Below are positions 35,664 through 45,356 of a stretch of 64,000 nucleotides of DNA, one piece after another. This stretch comes from Lachnospiraceae bacterium UBA5899 (lineage in GTDB: Bacteria > Bacillota > Clostridia > Lachnospirales > Lachnospiraceae). Position 1 is the first letter of the stretch. Every line of letters starts with the position of its first letter. Under the pieces are notes generated by a model. That model ran no database searches and was not told where the DNA came from. It saw only the letters and a list, made by a program, of their open reading frames with translations. A program made the position numbers and the translations under genes. Location of the stretch: the NCBI GenBank assembly GCA_002432425.1, contig DJEL01000015.1, positions 32,120 through 96,119 of the forward strand, given 5' to 3'.

Positions 35664-38057
35664 ATGAATTACGGTTACTTTGATGAAGTAAATAAGGAGT
35701 ACGTCATCACCAGACCCGATACTCCCGCACCCTGGGCAAACTACCTCGGTTCTCCCGCATACGGTGCCATTATTTCCAACAATGCCGGTGGTTACAGCTT
35801 CGTAAAGAGCGGTGCAAACGGCAGAATTTTAAGATATCATTTCAACAGCGACGATACCCCCGGCAGATACATCTATTTGCGTGATGATGAAACCAGGGAT
35901 TACTGGTCTGCATCCTGGCAGCCCGTAGCAAAGTCCCTTGACGTTTACAAGAGCGAATGTCATCACGGTACCGCATACACCAACATGATTGCGGACTACG
36001 CAGGCATCCATTCCGAAGTACTTTACTATGTACCCCTCGGAAAGACCTACGAAGTATGGAGTGCAAAGATTACCAATACTTCCGATAAGGAAAGAAAGAT
36101 TTCCGCATTCTCCTATGCAGAATTCACCAACGAAAGCAACTACGAGCAGGACCAGGTAAACTTACAGTATACCCTGTTCATCACCAGAACCCGTTTCCTC
36201 GGCAACAAGATTGTCCAGAGCATCAACGAGAACGTAGGCAAGGATGCCACAGGCAGCAACCACAGAGAGCGTTTCATCGGTCTTTGCGGCGCACCGGTTA
36301 CCTCCTACAACGGTGACAAGGACGCTTTCCTCGGCAGATATCACGGCTATGGCAACCCGGCAGCGGTAGAAAACGGCAAGTGCGACAATGTCTTAAACTA
36401 CAATGCCAATGCCTGCGGCGCTCTTCACAGTGCCATTACCTTACAGCCCGGCGAGACCAAGGTCCTGACCTTCGTATTCGGACAGGCAAATGCCGTAGAA
36501 GCAGATGCCATCATGGCACCTTACAATGACGCTTCCCAGGTAGAAAAGGAACTGGCAGAATTAAAGAATTACTGGCATTCCAAGCTGGAGAACTTCCAGG
36601 TAAATACCCCGGATGCAGCCTTCAACAGCATGATTAACACCTGGAACGCATACCAGTGCTTCATTACCTTTACCTGGTCCAGAGCAGCGTCCTTCATATA
36701 CTGCGGACAGCGTAACGGTTATGGCTACAGAGATACCGTACAGGATATCCAGGGTATCATCCACTTAGACCCGGAAATGGCTCTTTCCCAGATTCGTTTC
36801 ATGCTTTCCGCACAGGTAAACAACGGCGGCGGTCTGCCTCTGGTAAAATATACCCACAATCCCGGTCACGAAGATACTCCCGATGACGAGTCCTATGTAA
36901 GAGAGACCGGACATCCCGCATACCGTGCGGACGATGCGCTGTGGTTATTCCCCACCGTATGGAAATACGTGGCAGAAACCGGCAACAAGGATTTCATTAA
37001 CGAAGTTATCCCTTATGCAAATAAAGAAGAGGGTACCGTATACGACCACTTAAAGAGAGCCATCCGGTTCTCCATGGAAAGACTCGGCGACCACAAGATG
37101 CCCGCAGGTCTGCATGCAGACTGGAACGACTGCTTACGTCTGGGCAAGAAGGGTGAGTCCACCTTCGTAGCCATGCAGTTATATTACGCATTCACCGTTA
37201 TGAAGGGCTTTGCAAGGGACGCAGATGATACCGAATACATTGCTTATTTGGAAAAGACCCAGAAAGAACTCGGCGACATCATCGAAAAGGAATGCTGGGA
37301 AGACGACCGTTACGTCAGAGGTATCAAGGAAGACGGACAGGTTATCGGCAGCAAGCATGACCCCGAAGCAAACATGTGGTTAAATCCCCAGTCCTGGTCC
37401 GTTATCAGCGGTCTGGCAAGCAAGGAACAGGCTGAAAAGGCACTGGAATCCGTACACAGAGAGTTAAACACCAGGTTCGGCGTACGTCTGATGACACCTC
37501 CTTATGTAGACCATGCATTTGACGGTGCACAGGCACTCCTGTTCAACCCTTCCACCAAGGAAAACGGCGGTATTTTCTCACAGCCCCAGGGTTGGATTAT
37601 CTTAGCAGAGTCTCTTATGGGACACGGCAATCGTGCATTTGAATACTTCACCGAAAGCTCACCCGCATCCCAGAATGACAATGCGGATGTCAGAAGACTG
37701 GAGCCGTATGTACACGGACAGTTTACCGAAAGTGTGGAATCTCCTTTCGAGGGACGTTCCCACGTACACTGGCTGACCGGTACCGCATCCACCTGTATGG
37801 TAGGCTGTGTAGAAGGTATCTGCGGTATGCGTCCTGACTTAAACGGTCTCTGGGTTTGCCCGGCTATTCCTTCCGAATGGAAAGAAATCACCATGGATAA
37901 GGTATTCCGCGGCAAGAAGCTTCACATCATCGTGAAGAACCCGGACGGCAAAGAAGGCGGCTTTAAGGAATTCTACTTAAACGGCAAGAAGGCAGATAAG
38001 CCTTACGTTCCCGCTGATGAGATGCAGGATGAAAACGAAATTATCTTAGTAATGTAA
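35664..38057 (+). CDS. Cellobiose phosphorylase-like enzyme (GH94)
   Basis: A 797-residue GH94 phosphorylase. It cleaves beta-glucosidic disaccharides or cellodextrins with phosphate, giving alpha-glucose-1-phosphate. N-terminal beta-sandwich (about 1-290: NYLGSPAYGAIISNNAGGYSF in parts, SECHHGTAYT), then the (alpha/alpha)6 barrel with YCGQRNGYGYRDTVQD (substrate and phosphate contacts), the general-acid Asp region HADWNDCL (about D486-D489), NPQSWSVISG and the phosphate-binding HVHWLTGTAST. Length fits cellobiose phosphorylase. In a mannan locus it points to glucomannan, whose glucose-glucose units would be handled here. Strong AAGGAGAG before the ATG; terminator follows. Confidence 0.9.
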   Translation: MNYGYFDEVNKEYVITRPDTPAPWANYLGSPAYGAIISNNAGGYSFVKSGANGRILRYHFNSDDTPGRYIYLRDDETRDYWSASWQPVAKSLDVYKSECHHGTAYTNMIADYAGIHSEVLYYVPLGKTYEVWSAKITNTSDKERKISAFSYAEFTNESNYEQDQVNLQYTLFITRTRFLGNKIVQSINENVGKDATGSNHRERFIGLCGAPVTSYNGDKDAFLGRYHGYGNPAAVENGKCDNVLNYNANACGALHSAITLQPGETKVLTFVFGQANAVEADAIMAPYNDASQVEKELAELKNYWHSKLENFQVNTPDAAFNSMINTWNAYQCFITFTWSRAASFIYCGQRNGYGYRDTVQDIQGIIHLDPEMALSQIRFMLSAQVNNGGGLPLVKYTHNPGHEDTPDDESYVRETGHPAYRADDALWLFPTVWKYVAETGNKDFINEVIPYANKEEGTVYDHLKRAIRFSMERLGDHKMPAGLHADWNDCLRLGKKGESTFVAMQLYYAFTVMKGFARDADDTEYIAYLEKTQKELGDIIEKECWEDDRYVRGIKEDGQVIGSKHDPEANMWLNPQSWSVISGLASKEQAEKALESVHRELNTRFGVRLMTPPYVDHAFDGAQALLFNPSTKENGGIFSQPQGWIILAESLMGHGNRAFEYFTESSPASQNDNADVRRLEPYVHGQFTESVESPFEGRSHVHWLTGTASTCMVGCVEGICGMRPDLNGLWVCPAIPSEWKEITMDKVFRGKKLHIIVKNPDGKEGGFKEFYLNGKKADKPYVPADEMQDENEIILVM

Positions 38058-38091
38058 TTTCCGTCATATATTTCAGCAAGGCTGATACAAA

Positions 38092-38127
38092 AAAATAGGA
38101 TGCTCCATAGCGGGCATCCTATTTTAG
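38092..38127 (+). terminator. Rho-independent terminator ending the mannan locus
   Basis: AAAATAGGATGC (38092-38103) pairs over 12 bp with GCATCCTATTTT (38114-38125). Confidence 0.85.
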
Positions 38128-38164
38128 AGTAAACAAGGCAGCCGAATGAAACAGGGAGACAGAC

Positions 38165-38845
38165 ATGATTTATTGTGTAGAAGACGATGCCGGTATCCGG
38201 GATTTAATGATTTATACCTTACAGGCATCCGACTTACAGGCAAAGGGACTGCCGGATGCGGATGCATTCTGGGCAGCCATGGAAAAAGAGAAACCGAAGC
38301 TGATTTTACTGGACATCATGCTGCCGGGAGAAGACGGCATTTCCATCTTAAAGAAGCTGAAGGCGCAGAGCACCACAGCAGACATTCCCGTCATAATGGC
38401 GACGGCAAAGGGCACGGAATACGACAAGGTCATCGGACTTGACCTGGGAGCGGACGACTATCTTGCCAAACCCTTCGGTATGATGGAAATGGTATCCCGG
38501 GTAAAGGCGGTGCTGCGGAGAGCCTACAAGGATGAAAAAACGGATATCGTTGCCGTTGGCAAACTGACCTTAAATCCCCAGACCCATACCGTAAAGGCGG
38601 ACGGGGAAAAGATTATCCTTACCCTGAAAGAGTTTGAACTTTTGCATAAGTTCATGCGGCATCCGGGCAGGGTGTATTCCAGGGAGCAGCTTCTTTCCGA
38701 TATCTGGGGGGCGGATTATGTAGGAGAGACGCGGACCGTGGATGTGCATATCGGCACGCTCCGAACCAAGCTGGGCGAATGCGGCGAGTACATAGATACC
38801 GTCAGGGGAGTAGGGTATCGTCTGGAGGAAAAGAATAATGGCTAA
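38165..38845 (+). CDS. phoB: Response regulator, OmpR/PhoB type
   Basis: A 226-residue DNA-binding response regulator: receiver domain (about 1-115) with acidic pair EDD near residues 6-8, phospho-acceptor Asp in LLDIMLPGEDG (D50), switch Thr/Ala in IMATAKG and Lys in LAKPF; then a winged-helix Trans_reg_C domain (about 128-222) with LTLKEFELL, SREQLLSDIWG and DVHIGTLRTKLG. Overlaps the histidine kinase gene by 8 bases. A Na/Pi cotransporter follows, so the pair is probably the PhoB/PhoR phosphate system; other OmpR systems cannot be ruled out. Confidence 0.88.
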   Translation: MIYCVEDDAGIRDLMIYTLQASDLQAKGLPDADAFWAAMEKEKPKLILLDIMLPGEDGISILKKLKAQSTTADIPVIMATAKGTEYDKVIGLDLGADDYLAKPFGMMEMVSRVKAVLRRAYKDEKTDIVAVGKLTLNPQTHTVKADGEKIILTLKEFELLHKFMRHPGRVYSREQLLSDIWGADYVGETRTVDVHIGTLRTKLGECGEYIDTVRGVGYRLEEKNNG

Positions 38846-40508
38846 GAGGATATTTCGGACGGTCTGCCTGATATCCCTCTGGGTTTTTGCAGCATCCGTC
38901 GTGATTATCATGTGGGTGCTGTACGACTATTACAGTGAAACCCAGAGGATGCAGTTAAAAAGACAGACGGAACAGGTGGCAGAAGGCGTGGAACTTTGCG
39001 GCATGGAGTATCTGACGCGCCTTGCCGCCAAGGACTACCGCATTACCTACATTGACAGGGACGGTACGGTGCTTTACGACAACAAATCGGATGCGGCGAA
39101 GCTGGAAAACCACAAGGACAGAGAAGAAGTGGTGCAGGCGATTGAAACAGGCTACGGAGAAAGCACCCGCTTTTCGGAAATTCTGACCCAGAGGCAGATA
39201 TATGAGGCAAAGAAATTATCGGACGGCAGGGTTATCCGGCTTTCGGACACCCAGTATACGGTGTTTACCCTGCTTATGAGCATGATGCAGCCCATTTTAA
39301 TCGTGGCGCTGATTACCATTGTTGCGGCGCTCATCCTGTCCTACCGGGTATCCGCAAGGATTGTAAAGCCCTTAAACGACCCGGATTTGAAAGGTAATCT
39401 TACCAAGAACGGCTATAAGGAGCTGGCGCCTCTGTTAAACCGTATGGAGAACCAGCAGCGGCAGATTTCCTTTCATACGGCGGAGTTAAAGCGCAAGCAG
39501 CTGGAATTTGAGGCCGCCACCAAAAACATGAAAGAGGGACTTATTCTTTTAAATCCGCAGGGAGTCATTTTAAGCATGAACCGCAGTGCGGCAAATCTTT
39601 TGAAAGCCGGCAAGTATACGGTGGGAAAGGATATCCATACCCTGCAGAATACGGAAAAGCTGACGGAACTTTTAGAGCAGTCTTTACAGGGCGTCCACGT
39701 GGAAACCATCTGGGAAACAGGGGACAGCACCTACCAGTGCAATGCCAGCCCGGTTATTTCGGAAGACGAAGTGACGGCGGTTGCGTTCCTTCTGTTTGAT
39801 GTGACGGAGAAGGAAAAAGCGGAGCAGATGCGGCGGGAATTTACCGCCAATGTGTCCCACGAGTTAAAGACGCCTCTGCACTCCATTTCCGGCTGTGCGG
39901 AGCTTTTGTGCAACGGCATGGTAAAGCAGCAGGATGTGCCTCAGTTCTCCCGGCAGATTTACACGGAGGCGCAGCGTATGATACGGCTTGTGGACGACAT
40001 TATCAAGCTGTCCCATCTGGATGAAGGCGATGAAAGCCTGCAGAAAGAGAGAATCGAGCTGTATGCGCTGGCGGAGGAAACAAAGGAGTCTTTAGAGAAA
40101 GCGGCGGAAAAAGCGCATGTCACCATGCTGCTTACCGGGGAACCGGTATTCATACAGGGTATCCGGCAGCAGGTAAACGGTATTGTTTACAATCTCTGTG
40201 ACAACGCTATTAAATATAATCACGAAAACGGGCATGTCTGGATAACCGTGAAAAAGGAAGGCAATGAAGCCGTCCTGATGGTAGAGGATGACGGCATCGG
40301 CATTCCGCCCGAACATCAGGAACGTATTTTTGAGCGTTTTTACCGGGTGGACAAGAGCCATTCCAAGGAAGTGGGAGGTACCGGTCTCGGTCTTTCCATT
40401 GTCAAACACGCGGTGCGCCAGCAGAACGGTAAAATCGAGCTGAAGAGCGAAGTGGGAAAAGGCACACGGATTACTGTCAGATTTTACATAGATTTTACAA
40501 ATGCCTGA
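38838..40508 (+). CDS. phoR: Sensor histidine kinase, PhoR-like
   Basis: A 556-residue membrane kinase: two membrane segments (about 8-30 and 150-175) around an extracytoplasmic sensor of about 120 residues, a HAMP-like stretch, a PAS domain (about 230-325), HisKA with the phospho-acceptor His in NVSHELKTPLHS (H341) and a HATPase_c domain with N box LCDNAIKYN, G1 VEDDGIGIP, F box ERFYRVDKSHS and G2 GGTGLGLSIV. The architecture equals PhoR. It senses outside the cell and phosphorylates the regulator encoded just upstream. Confidence 0.9.
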   Translation: MAKRIFRTVCLISLWVFAASVVIIMWVLYDYYSETQRMQLKRQTEQVAEGVELCGMEYLTRLAAKDYRITYIDRDGTVLYDNKSDAAKLENHKDREEVVQAIETGYGESTRFSEILTQRQIYEAKKLSDGRVIRLSDTQYTVFTLLMSMMQPILIVALITIVAALILSYRVSARIVKPLNDPDLKGNLTKNGYKELAPLLNRMENQQRQISFHTAELKRKQLEFEAATKNMKEGLILLNPQGVILSMNRSAANLLKAGKYTVGKDIHTLQNTEKLTELLEQSLQGVHVETIWETGDSTYQCNASPVISEDEVTAVAFLLFDVTEKEKAEQMRREFTANVSHELKTPLHSISGCAELLCNGMVKQQDVPQFSRQIYTEAQRMIRLVDDIIKLSHLDEGDESLQKERIELYALAEETKESLEKAAEKAHVTMLLTGEPVFIQGIRQQVNGIVYNLCDNAIKYNHENGHVWITVKKEGNEAVLMVEDDGIGIPPEHQERIFERFYRVDKSHSKEVGGTGLGLSIVKHAVRQQNGKIELKSEVGKGTRITVRFYIDFTNA

Positions 40509-40539
40509 TTTTTGATTTGATGTTTGTTTTGTATCATGG

Positions 40540-40573
40540 AACCATACATGGGAGTAACCGTATATGGTTTTTT
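40540..40573 (+). terminator. Terminator or attenuator-like hairpin before the Na/Pi gene
   Basis: AACCATA (40540-40546) pairs with TATGGTT (40563-40569), followed by TTTT. The stem is only 7 bp with a 16-base loop, so its strength is doubtful. It may merely end the kinase transcript. Confidence 0.5.
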
Positions 40574-40600
40574 GATTTCAACAAAAGGATGGATAAACAG

Positions 40601-42355
40601 ATGGATTTTTTTGATTTACTGACGATGATCGGAGGTTTGTGTCTTTTCTTATTCGGCATGAACCTGATGGGGCAGGCACTGGAAAGACGTGCCGGGAACA
40701 GTTTGAAAATGGTTCTGGGGAAACTTACCACCGGTAAGGTTGCCGGAATTCTGACGGGTATTGCTGTGACGGCGGTTATCCAGAGTTCTTCGGCAACTAC
40801 GGTTATGGTAGTCGGCTTTGTAAATTCCGGACTGATGACTTTAAAGCAGGCCATCAATGTTATCATGGGGGCCAACGTGGGTACCACGGTAACGGCATGG
40901 ATTTTGAGCCTGGGCGGCATTTCCGGCGACAGCTTCTTTATCCGGCTCTTAAAGCCGTCTTCCTTTACCCCTGTTCTGGCGCTTATCGGCATCATTCTGC
41001 AGATGGCGTCCAAGGACAGCAAGAAAAAGGACACCGGCATGATTCTACTGGGATTTGCCACCCTGATGTTCGGTATGGAAACCATGACGGGTGCAGTATC
41101 CGGTCTGGCGGAAGTACCGGCGTTCCGTCAGGTGTTTGTACTCTTTAAGAACCCGATTTTAGGTGTGCTGGCAGGTGCGGTGCTGACCGCCATTATCCAG
41201 TCCAGCTCCGCTTCCGTGGGTATTCTGCAGGCGCTTGCCACCACGGGACAGGTGACGAACGGAGCTGCCATTCCCATTATCATGGGACAGAACATCGGTA
41301 CCTGTATCACCGCCATTCTTTCTTCCATCGGCGCAAACAAGAACGCCAAAAGAACGGCGCTTGTCCATCTGTTTTTCAATATTATCGGTACGGTTTTCTG
41401 GCTGATTATTTTTGCCTTTGTGCAGGTATTTATAAAGCCCGCCATTATGAATGAGGTGGCAACCCAGTGGGGCATTGCGGTCTGCCATTCCGCTTTCAAT
41501 ATTCTCTGTATGCTGCTGTTATGCCCGATGTCCGGATTTCTGGAGAAGCTGGTTATGAAGCTTATTCCCGAAGGAAAGACACCGGAGCATACGGAAGAAC
41601 TGGACGAAAGACTCCTTGCCACCCCTTCCGTTGCACTGGAGAGATGCCATGAAGTGACGGTGGACATGGCAAAATGTGCTGTGGATGCCTTGAAGTCCGG
41701 TATGGAGTGCTTAAAGGAATATACACCGGAGCTTGCGGAAAAAACGAGAGAGGAAGAGGACAAAACCGACCATTACGAGGATATGCTGGGCACGTATCTG
41801 GTGAAATTAAGCACCTATTCCATCAGTGATGCGGACAGCAAGGAGGCGGCTAAACTCTTAAAGCTCATCGGAGACTTTGAAAGAATATCCGACCACGGTG
41901 TGAACCTGGTAGAGTCGGCGGAAGAACTTATAGCGAAGGATTTGACACTGACGGAAAAAGCGAAAAAGGAGCTGCAGGTCATCTGTATGGCTGTGGGAGA
42001 AATCCTGGATTTATCCCTAAAGGCATTTGTGGACAACGATATGCAGGCAGCCCATGAGGTGGAGCCCCTGGAGCAGGTGATTGACGATCTGAAAGAACAA
42101 CTCCGCACCAAGCATATTCTGCGCTTACAGCAGGGCGAATGCAGCATGGAAGCGGGCTTTGTATGGGCGGATTTACTGACCAACCTGGAGAGAACCTCCG
42201 ACCACTGTTCCAATATTGCGGGCTGCATCATCGATATGGCGGATAATAATATGAACTTACACGAAACCTTAAAAGAAGTCCGAAAAAACAATCCGGAATT
42301 TGATGAGATGCGGGATAATTTTGCCGAAAAATACTCCTTTTCAAGTCTTGCCTAA
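40601..42355 (+). CDS. Na+/phosphate cotransporter with PhoU-like domain (NptA/PNaS family)
   Basis: A 584-residue protein. The membrane half (about 1-310) has the two inverted PNaS repeats, each with the QSSSA motif (VIQSSSATTVMVVGF and IIQSSSASVGILQAL) and the GANVGTT/GQNIGTC partner loops; the cytoplasmic half (about 345-580) is a PhoU-like helical bundle with repeated ERISDHGVN and ERTSDHCSN metal-binding-type motifs. It imports phosphate with sodium. ATG 40601 is 11 bases after AAAAGGA; longer readings from 40517 would cross the hairpin. Its place behind the PhoB/PhoR-type pair suggests phosphate control. Confidence 0.92.
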   Translation: MDFFDLLTMIGGLCLFLFGMNLMGQALERRAGNSLKMVLGKLTTGKVAGILTGIAVTAVIQSSSATTVMVVGFVNSGLMTLKQAINVIMGANVGTTVTAWILSLGGISGDSFFIRLLKPSSFTPVLALIGIILQMASKDSKKKDTGMILLGFATLMFGMETMTGAVSGLAEVPAFRQVFVLFKNPILGVLAGAVLTAIIQSSSASVGILQALATTGQVTNGAAIPIIMGQNIGTCITAILSSIGANKNAKRTALVHLFFNIIGTVFWLIIFAFVQVFIKPAIMNEVATQWGIAVCHSAFNILCMLLLCPMSGFLEKLVMKLIPEGKTPEHTEELDERLLATPSVALERCHEVTVDMAKCAVDALKSGMECLKEYTPELAEKTREEEDKTDHYEDMLGTYLVKLSTYSISDADSKEAAKLLKLIGDFERISDHGVNLVESAEELIAKDLTLTEKAKKELQVICMAVGEILDLSLKAFVDNDMQAAHEVEPLEQVIDDLKEQLRTKHILRLQQGECSMEAGFVWADLLTNLERTSDHCSNIAGCIIDMADNNMNLHETLKEVRKNNPEFDEMRDNFAEKYSFSSLA

Positions 42356-42399
42356 AATGGTACAATAAAAGAATGAAATTTTAGGAGGACAAGTTAATT

Positions 42400-43185
42400 A
42401 TGTTTTCACCCTTGGAGATTGCAACCAATTATGTGGACATAGGCACCAAAAAAGGAAAGATGTCAGCCACAAAGACGTTGCTGCTAGGTATTTTCGCCGG
42501 TATGTTTATTGCCTTCGGCGGCATTGCATCCACGGCGGCTTCCGCAACTCTGGAAGGTTCTATGACAAAGGTCGTAAGCGGTCTGGTATTCCCGGCGGGA
42601 CTTGCCATGGTACTGATGGCGGGCAGTGAGCTTTTTACCGGCGACAATCTGGTTATCATTGCGCTGCTGGAGAAAAAAATCCGTTTCCGGGATTTGATGA
42701 AGAACTGGGTCTGCGTATTCTTCGGCAACTTTATCGGCGCCATTTTGGTTACGTTGCTGGTCGTATACGGCCACACACCGGATATGTTCGGCGGCAAGCT
42801 GGCGGAGTCCATGGTAAGCATTGCTTCCGCAAAAGTAAGCCTTACCTTCACGGAAGCCTTTATCCGGGGCATCGGCTGTAATATTTTAGTCTGCATTGCC
42901 GTATGGGCATCCTTTGCATCCGGCGGCGTGGCAGGAAAGCTGCTTATGAGCTTCTGGCCGGTATTCTTATTCGTCATTTGCGGCTTCGAGCACAGCGTTG
43001 CCAATATGTATTTCTGCATGGCGGGCATTTTTACCAAAATGGAATACGGCATAGCGGCAGAGGGGCTGACCCTCGGCAACTTCTTGGTAAAGAACCTGCT
43101 TCCTGTAACCCTCGGAAACATTGTGGGCGGTGCAGTTATCGTAGGCATCGGCTACTGGTTCATCTACTTAAAGAAAAACAAGTAA
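42400..43185 (+). CDS. Formate/nitrite transporter (FNT) family channel
   Basis: A 261-residue FNT channel with six membrane segments: FAGMFIAFGGIAS (TM1 region), AGSELFTGDNL (the conserved TM2-TM3 loop; a typical FNT motif), GNFIGAI, RGIGCNILVCIAVWAS, GFEHSVANMY with the central pore His, and NIVGGAVIVGIGYW at the end. It lets formate, or nitrite or hydrosulfide in relatives, cross the membrane. AGGAGG lies 13 bases before the ATG. A promoter TTTTCA-17-TACAAT spans the end of the preceding gene. A strong terminator follows. Confidence 0.93.
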   Translation: MFSPLEIATNYVDIGTKKGKMSATKTLLLGIFAGMFIAFGGIASTAASATLEGSMTKVVSGLVFPAGLAMVLMAGSELFTGDNLVIIALLEKKIRFRDLMKNWVCVFFGNFIGAILVTLLVVYGHTPDMFGGKLAESMVSIASAKVSLTFTEAFIRGIGCNILVCIAVWASFASGGVAGKLLMSFWPVFLFVICGFEHSVANMYFCMAGIFTKMEYGIAAEGLTLGNFLVKNLLPVTLGNIVGGAVIVGIGYWFIYLKKNK

Positions 43186-43195
43186 ATACGGACAT

Positions 43196-43233
43196 AAAAA
43201 AGAACAGCTCCCGCGGGAGAGCTGTTCTTTTTT
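43196..43233. terminator. Bidirectional terminator between the FNT gene and typA
   Basis: AAAAAAGAACAGCTC (43196-43210) pairs with GAGCTGTTCTTTTTT (43219-43233), A and T runs on both sides. Confidence 0.92.
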
Positions 43234-43275
43234 ATTCACAGGTACCGGCAGAAGAACTGCCGATACCTGCCCGAT

Positions 43276-45105
43276 TTATTTTTTCATTGCCGCACGTTTT
43301 CTCATGGTCGGGTCCAAAATTTTCTTGCGGATACGCAGGGAAACGGGAGTAACCTCCAAAAGCTCATCTGTATCAATGAAATCCAGTGCCTGCTCTAAGC
43401 TCATAATCTTGGGCGGTACCAAGCGGAGTGCTTCGTCCGCACTGGAGGAACGGGTATTGGTAAGCTGTTTCTTCTTGCAGACATTGACTTCAATGTCTTC
43501 GCCGCGTCCGTTGAAGCCGATAACCATACCGGAATATACCTTGACGCCGGGTCCGATGAAGAGGGTACCGCGTTCCTGGGCATTGAACAGACCGTAGGTA
43601 ATGGATTCGCCGTTTTCAAAGGCAATCAGGGAACCCTGCTTACGGTACTGGATATCTCCCTTGTAAGGGCCGTAGCCGTCGAAAATGGAGTTCATGATAC
43701 CGTTGCCCTTGGTATCGGTCATAAAGTCGCCGCGGTAACCGATAAGACCTCTGGAAGGAATGGAGAACTCCAGACGGGTGTAACCGCCGGTACCGGCGCC
43801 CATGCTGCGGAGTTCGCCCTTTCTCTGGCTTAATTTTTCGATAACCACGCCGGAAAATTCATCGGGAACATCAATATAGGTAAGCTCCATGGGCTCTAAC
43901 TTATGGCCCTGCTCATCCTCTTTATACAAAACTTCCGCTTTGCTTACGGCAAATTCGTAACCTTCACGGCGCATATTTTCAATTAAAACGGAGAGATGCA
44001 GCTCGCCACGTCCGGAAACCTTGAAGCGGTCGGGAGACTCGGTGTCTTCCACACGTAAGGAAACGTCGGTATTAAGCTCTCTGTAAAGTCTGTCGCGGAT
44101 ATGGCGGCTGGTGATGAATTTGCCTTCCTTTCCGGCAAGCGGGGAGTCGTTTACCATGAACTGCATGGCAATGGTGGGCTCGCTGATTTTCTGGAAAGGA
44201 ATGGGCTCTACGTGGTCGGGGGAGCAGAGGGTATCTCCGATGTGGATATCGGCAATACCGGAAATGGCAACGATGGAACCGATGCCGGCTTCCTTTACTT
44301 CTACCTTATTTAATCCGTCAAATTCATACAGCTTGCTGATTTTTACTTTTTTCTGCTTTGCGGCATCATGGGCATTGCAGAGTACCACTTCCTGGTTTAC
44401 GGCAATTTTACCGTTGTCCACCTTACCGACACCGATACGTCCTACATATTCGTTGTAGTCGATGGTGCTGATAAGTACCTGGGTGCCGGCATCCGGGTCA
44501 CCTTCGGGAGCGGGAATATAGTCTAAAATGGTGTCGAAAAGAGGCTTCATATCGTTGTTCTTTACCGTCAGATTTAAGGTAGCGCTGCCGGTTTTGGCAG
44601 AAGCGAATACGAAGGGGCAGTCAAGCTGGGCATCGTCTGCTTCCAGCTCTAAGAACAGCTCTAAAACTTCGTCCACAACCGCCTGGGGACGTGCTTCCGG
44701 TCTGTCGATTTTGTTGACACATACGATAACGGGGAGCTTTAATTCCAGCGCTTTTCGTAAAACGAACTTTGTCTGGGGCATGGGGCCTTCAAACGCATCG
44801 ACTACCAGGATAACACCGTTTACCATTTTAAGGACACGTTCTACCTCGCCGCCGAAGTCCGCATGGCCCGGGGTATCGATAATGTTGATTTTTGTATTTT
44901 TGTAGGTAACGGCCGTATTCTTGGAAAGAATGGTAATACCTCTTTCCCGTTCGATATCGTTGGAGTCCATGACACGCTCGGCAACTTCCTGATTGTCGCG
45001 GAATACACCGCTCTGTTTAAGAAGCTCGTCCACCAGCGTGGTCTTACCATGGTCTACATGGGCGATAATTGCTACGTTTCTTACATCTTCACGTTTCTGT
45101 AACAT
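43276..45105 (-). CDS. typA: Ribosome-associated GTPase TypA/BipA
   Basis: A 609-residue translational GTPase: G1 AHVDHGKTTLVDEL (about 17-30), G2 RGITILSKN, G3 DTPGHADFGGEV, G4 NKIDRPEARP, then domain II, the EF-G-like domain III/V and the C-terminal BipA domain (RGLIGYRGDFMTDT, GTLFIGPGVKVYSGMVIG in parts, NVCKKKQLTNTRSS). It binds 70S ribosomes and helps large-subunit assembly and stress growth. Length is standard. Confidence 0.96.
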   Translation of the reverse strand: MLQKREDVRNVAIIAHVDHGKTTLVDELLKQSGVFRDNQEVAERVMDSNDIERERGITILSKNTAVTYKNTKINIIDTPGHADFGGEVERVLKMVNGVILVVDAFEGPMPQTKFVLRKALELKLPVIVCVNKIDRPEARPQAVVDEVLELFLELEADDAQLDCPFVFASAKTGSATLNLTVKNNDMKPLFDTILDYIPAPEGDPDAGTQVLISTIDYNEYVGRIGVGKVDNGKIAVNQEVVLCNAHDAAKQKKVKISKLYEFDGLNKVEVKEAGIGSIVAISGIADIHIGDTLCSPDHVEPIPFQKISEPTIAMQFMVNDSPLAGKEGKFITSRHIRDRLYRELNTDVSLRVEDTESPDRFKVSGRGELHLSVLIENMRREGYEFAVSKAEVLYKEDEQGHKLEPMELTYIDVPDEFSGVVIEKLSQRKGELRSMGAGTGGYTRLEFSIPSRGLIGYRGDFMTDTKGNGIMNSIFDGYGPYKGDIQYRKQGSLIAFENGESITYGLFNAQERGTLFIGPGVKVYSGMVIGFNGRGEDIEVNVCKKKQLTNTRSSSADEALRLVPPKIMSLEQALDFIDTDELLEVTPVSLRIRKKILDPTMRKRAAMKK

Positions 45106-45130
45106 AGATAACCTGACCTTTCTTCCTATT

Positions 45131-45159
45131 ATTATACCTGAAATTTGCTGTTTTCAAAA
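45131..45159 (-). promoter_or_regulatory. Sigma-A promoter of typA
   Basis: On the minus strand TTTTGA (45159-45154), 17 bases, TATAAT (45136-45131), ending 25 bases ahead of the start codon. The rest of the 251-base gap to the next gene (45160-45356) holds no clear element apart from AT-rich possible promoter sequence for the rightward gene. Confidence 0.7.
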
Positions 45160-45356
45160 CTGTTTCAGTATATCACTATTTGTCGTTATGCGCAAGAAAA
45201 AACAAACGGAGAGGGGAATGTGTCGCATAAACAGGGCGGTTGTCGGTATCTGCGGTGAGTAAAGCTTCTATTATGGAAGGATATGGTGTATAAATAATAT
45301 TGACATAACGGGCAAAAGCCTGAAAAAAACGTAAGCGTAAGAAAAGGAGAACAGCA

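Noticed and set aside
40517..40600. Longer start for the Na/Pi cotransporter
   Set aside because: The extra 28 codons overlap the hairpin and are unlike the family; ATG 40601 gives the usual N-terminus.
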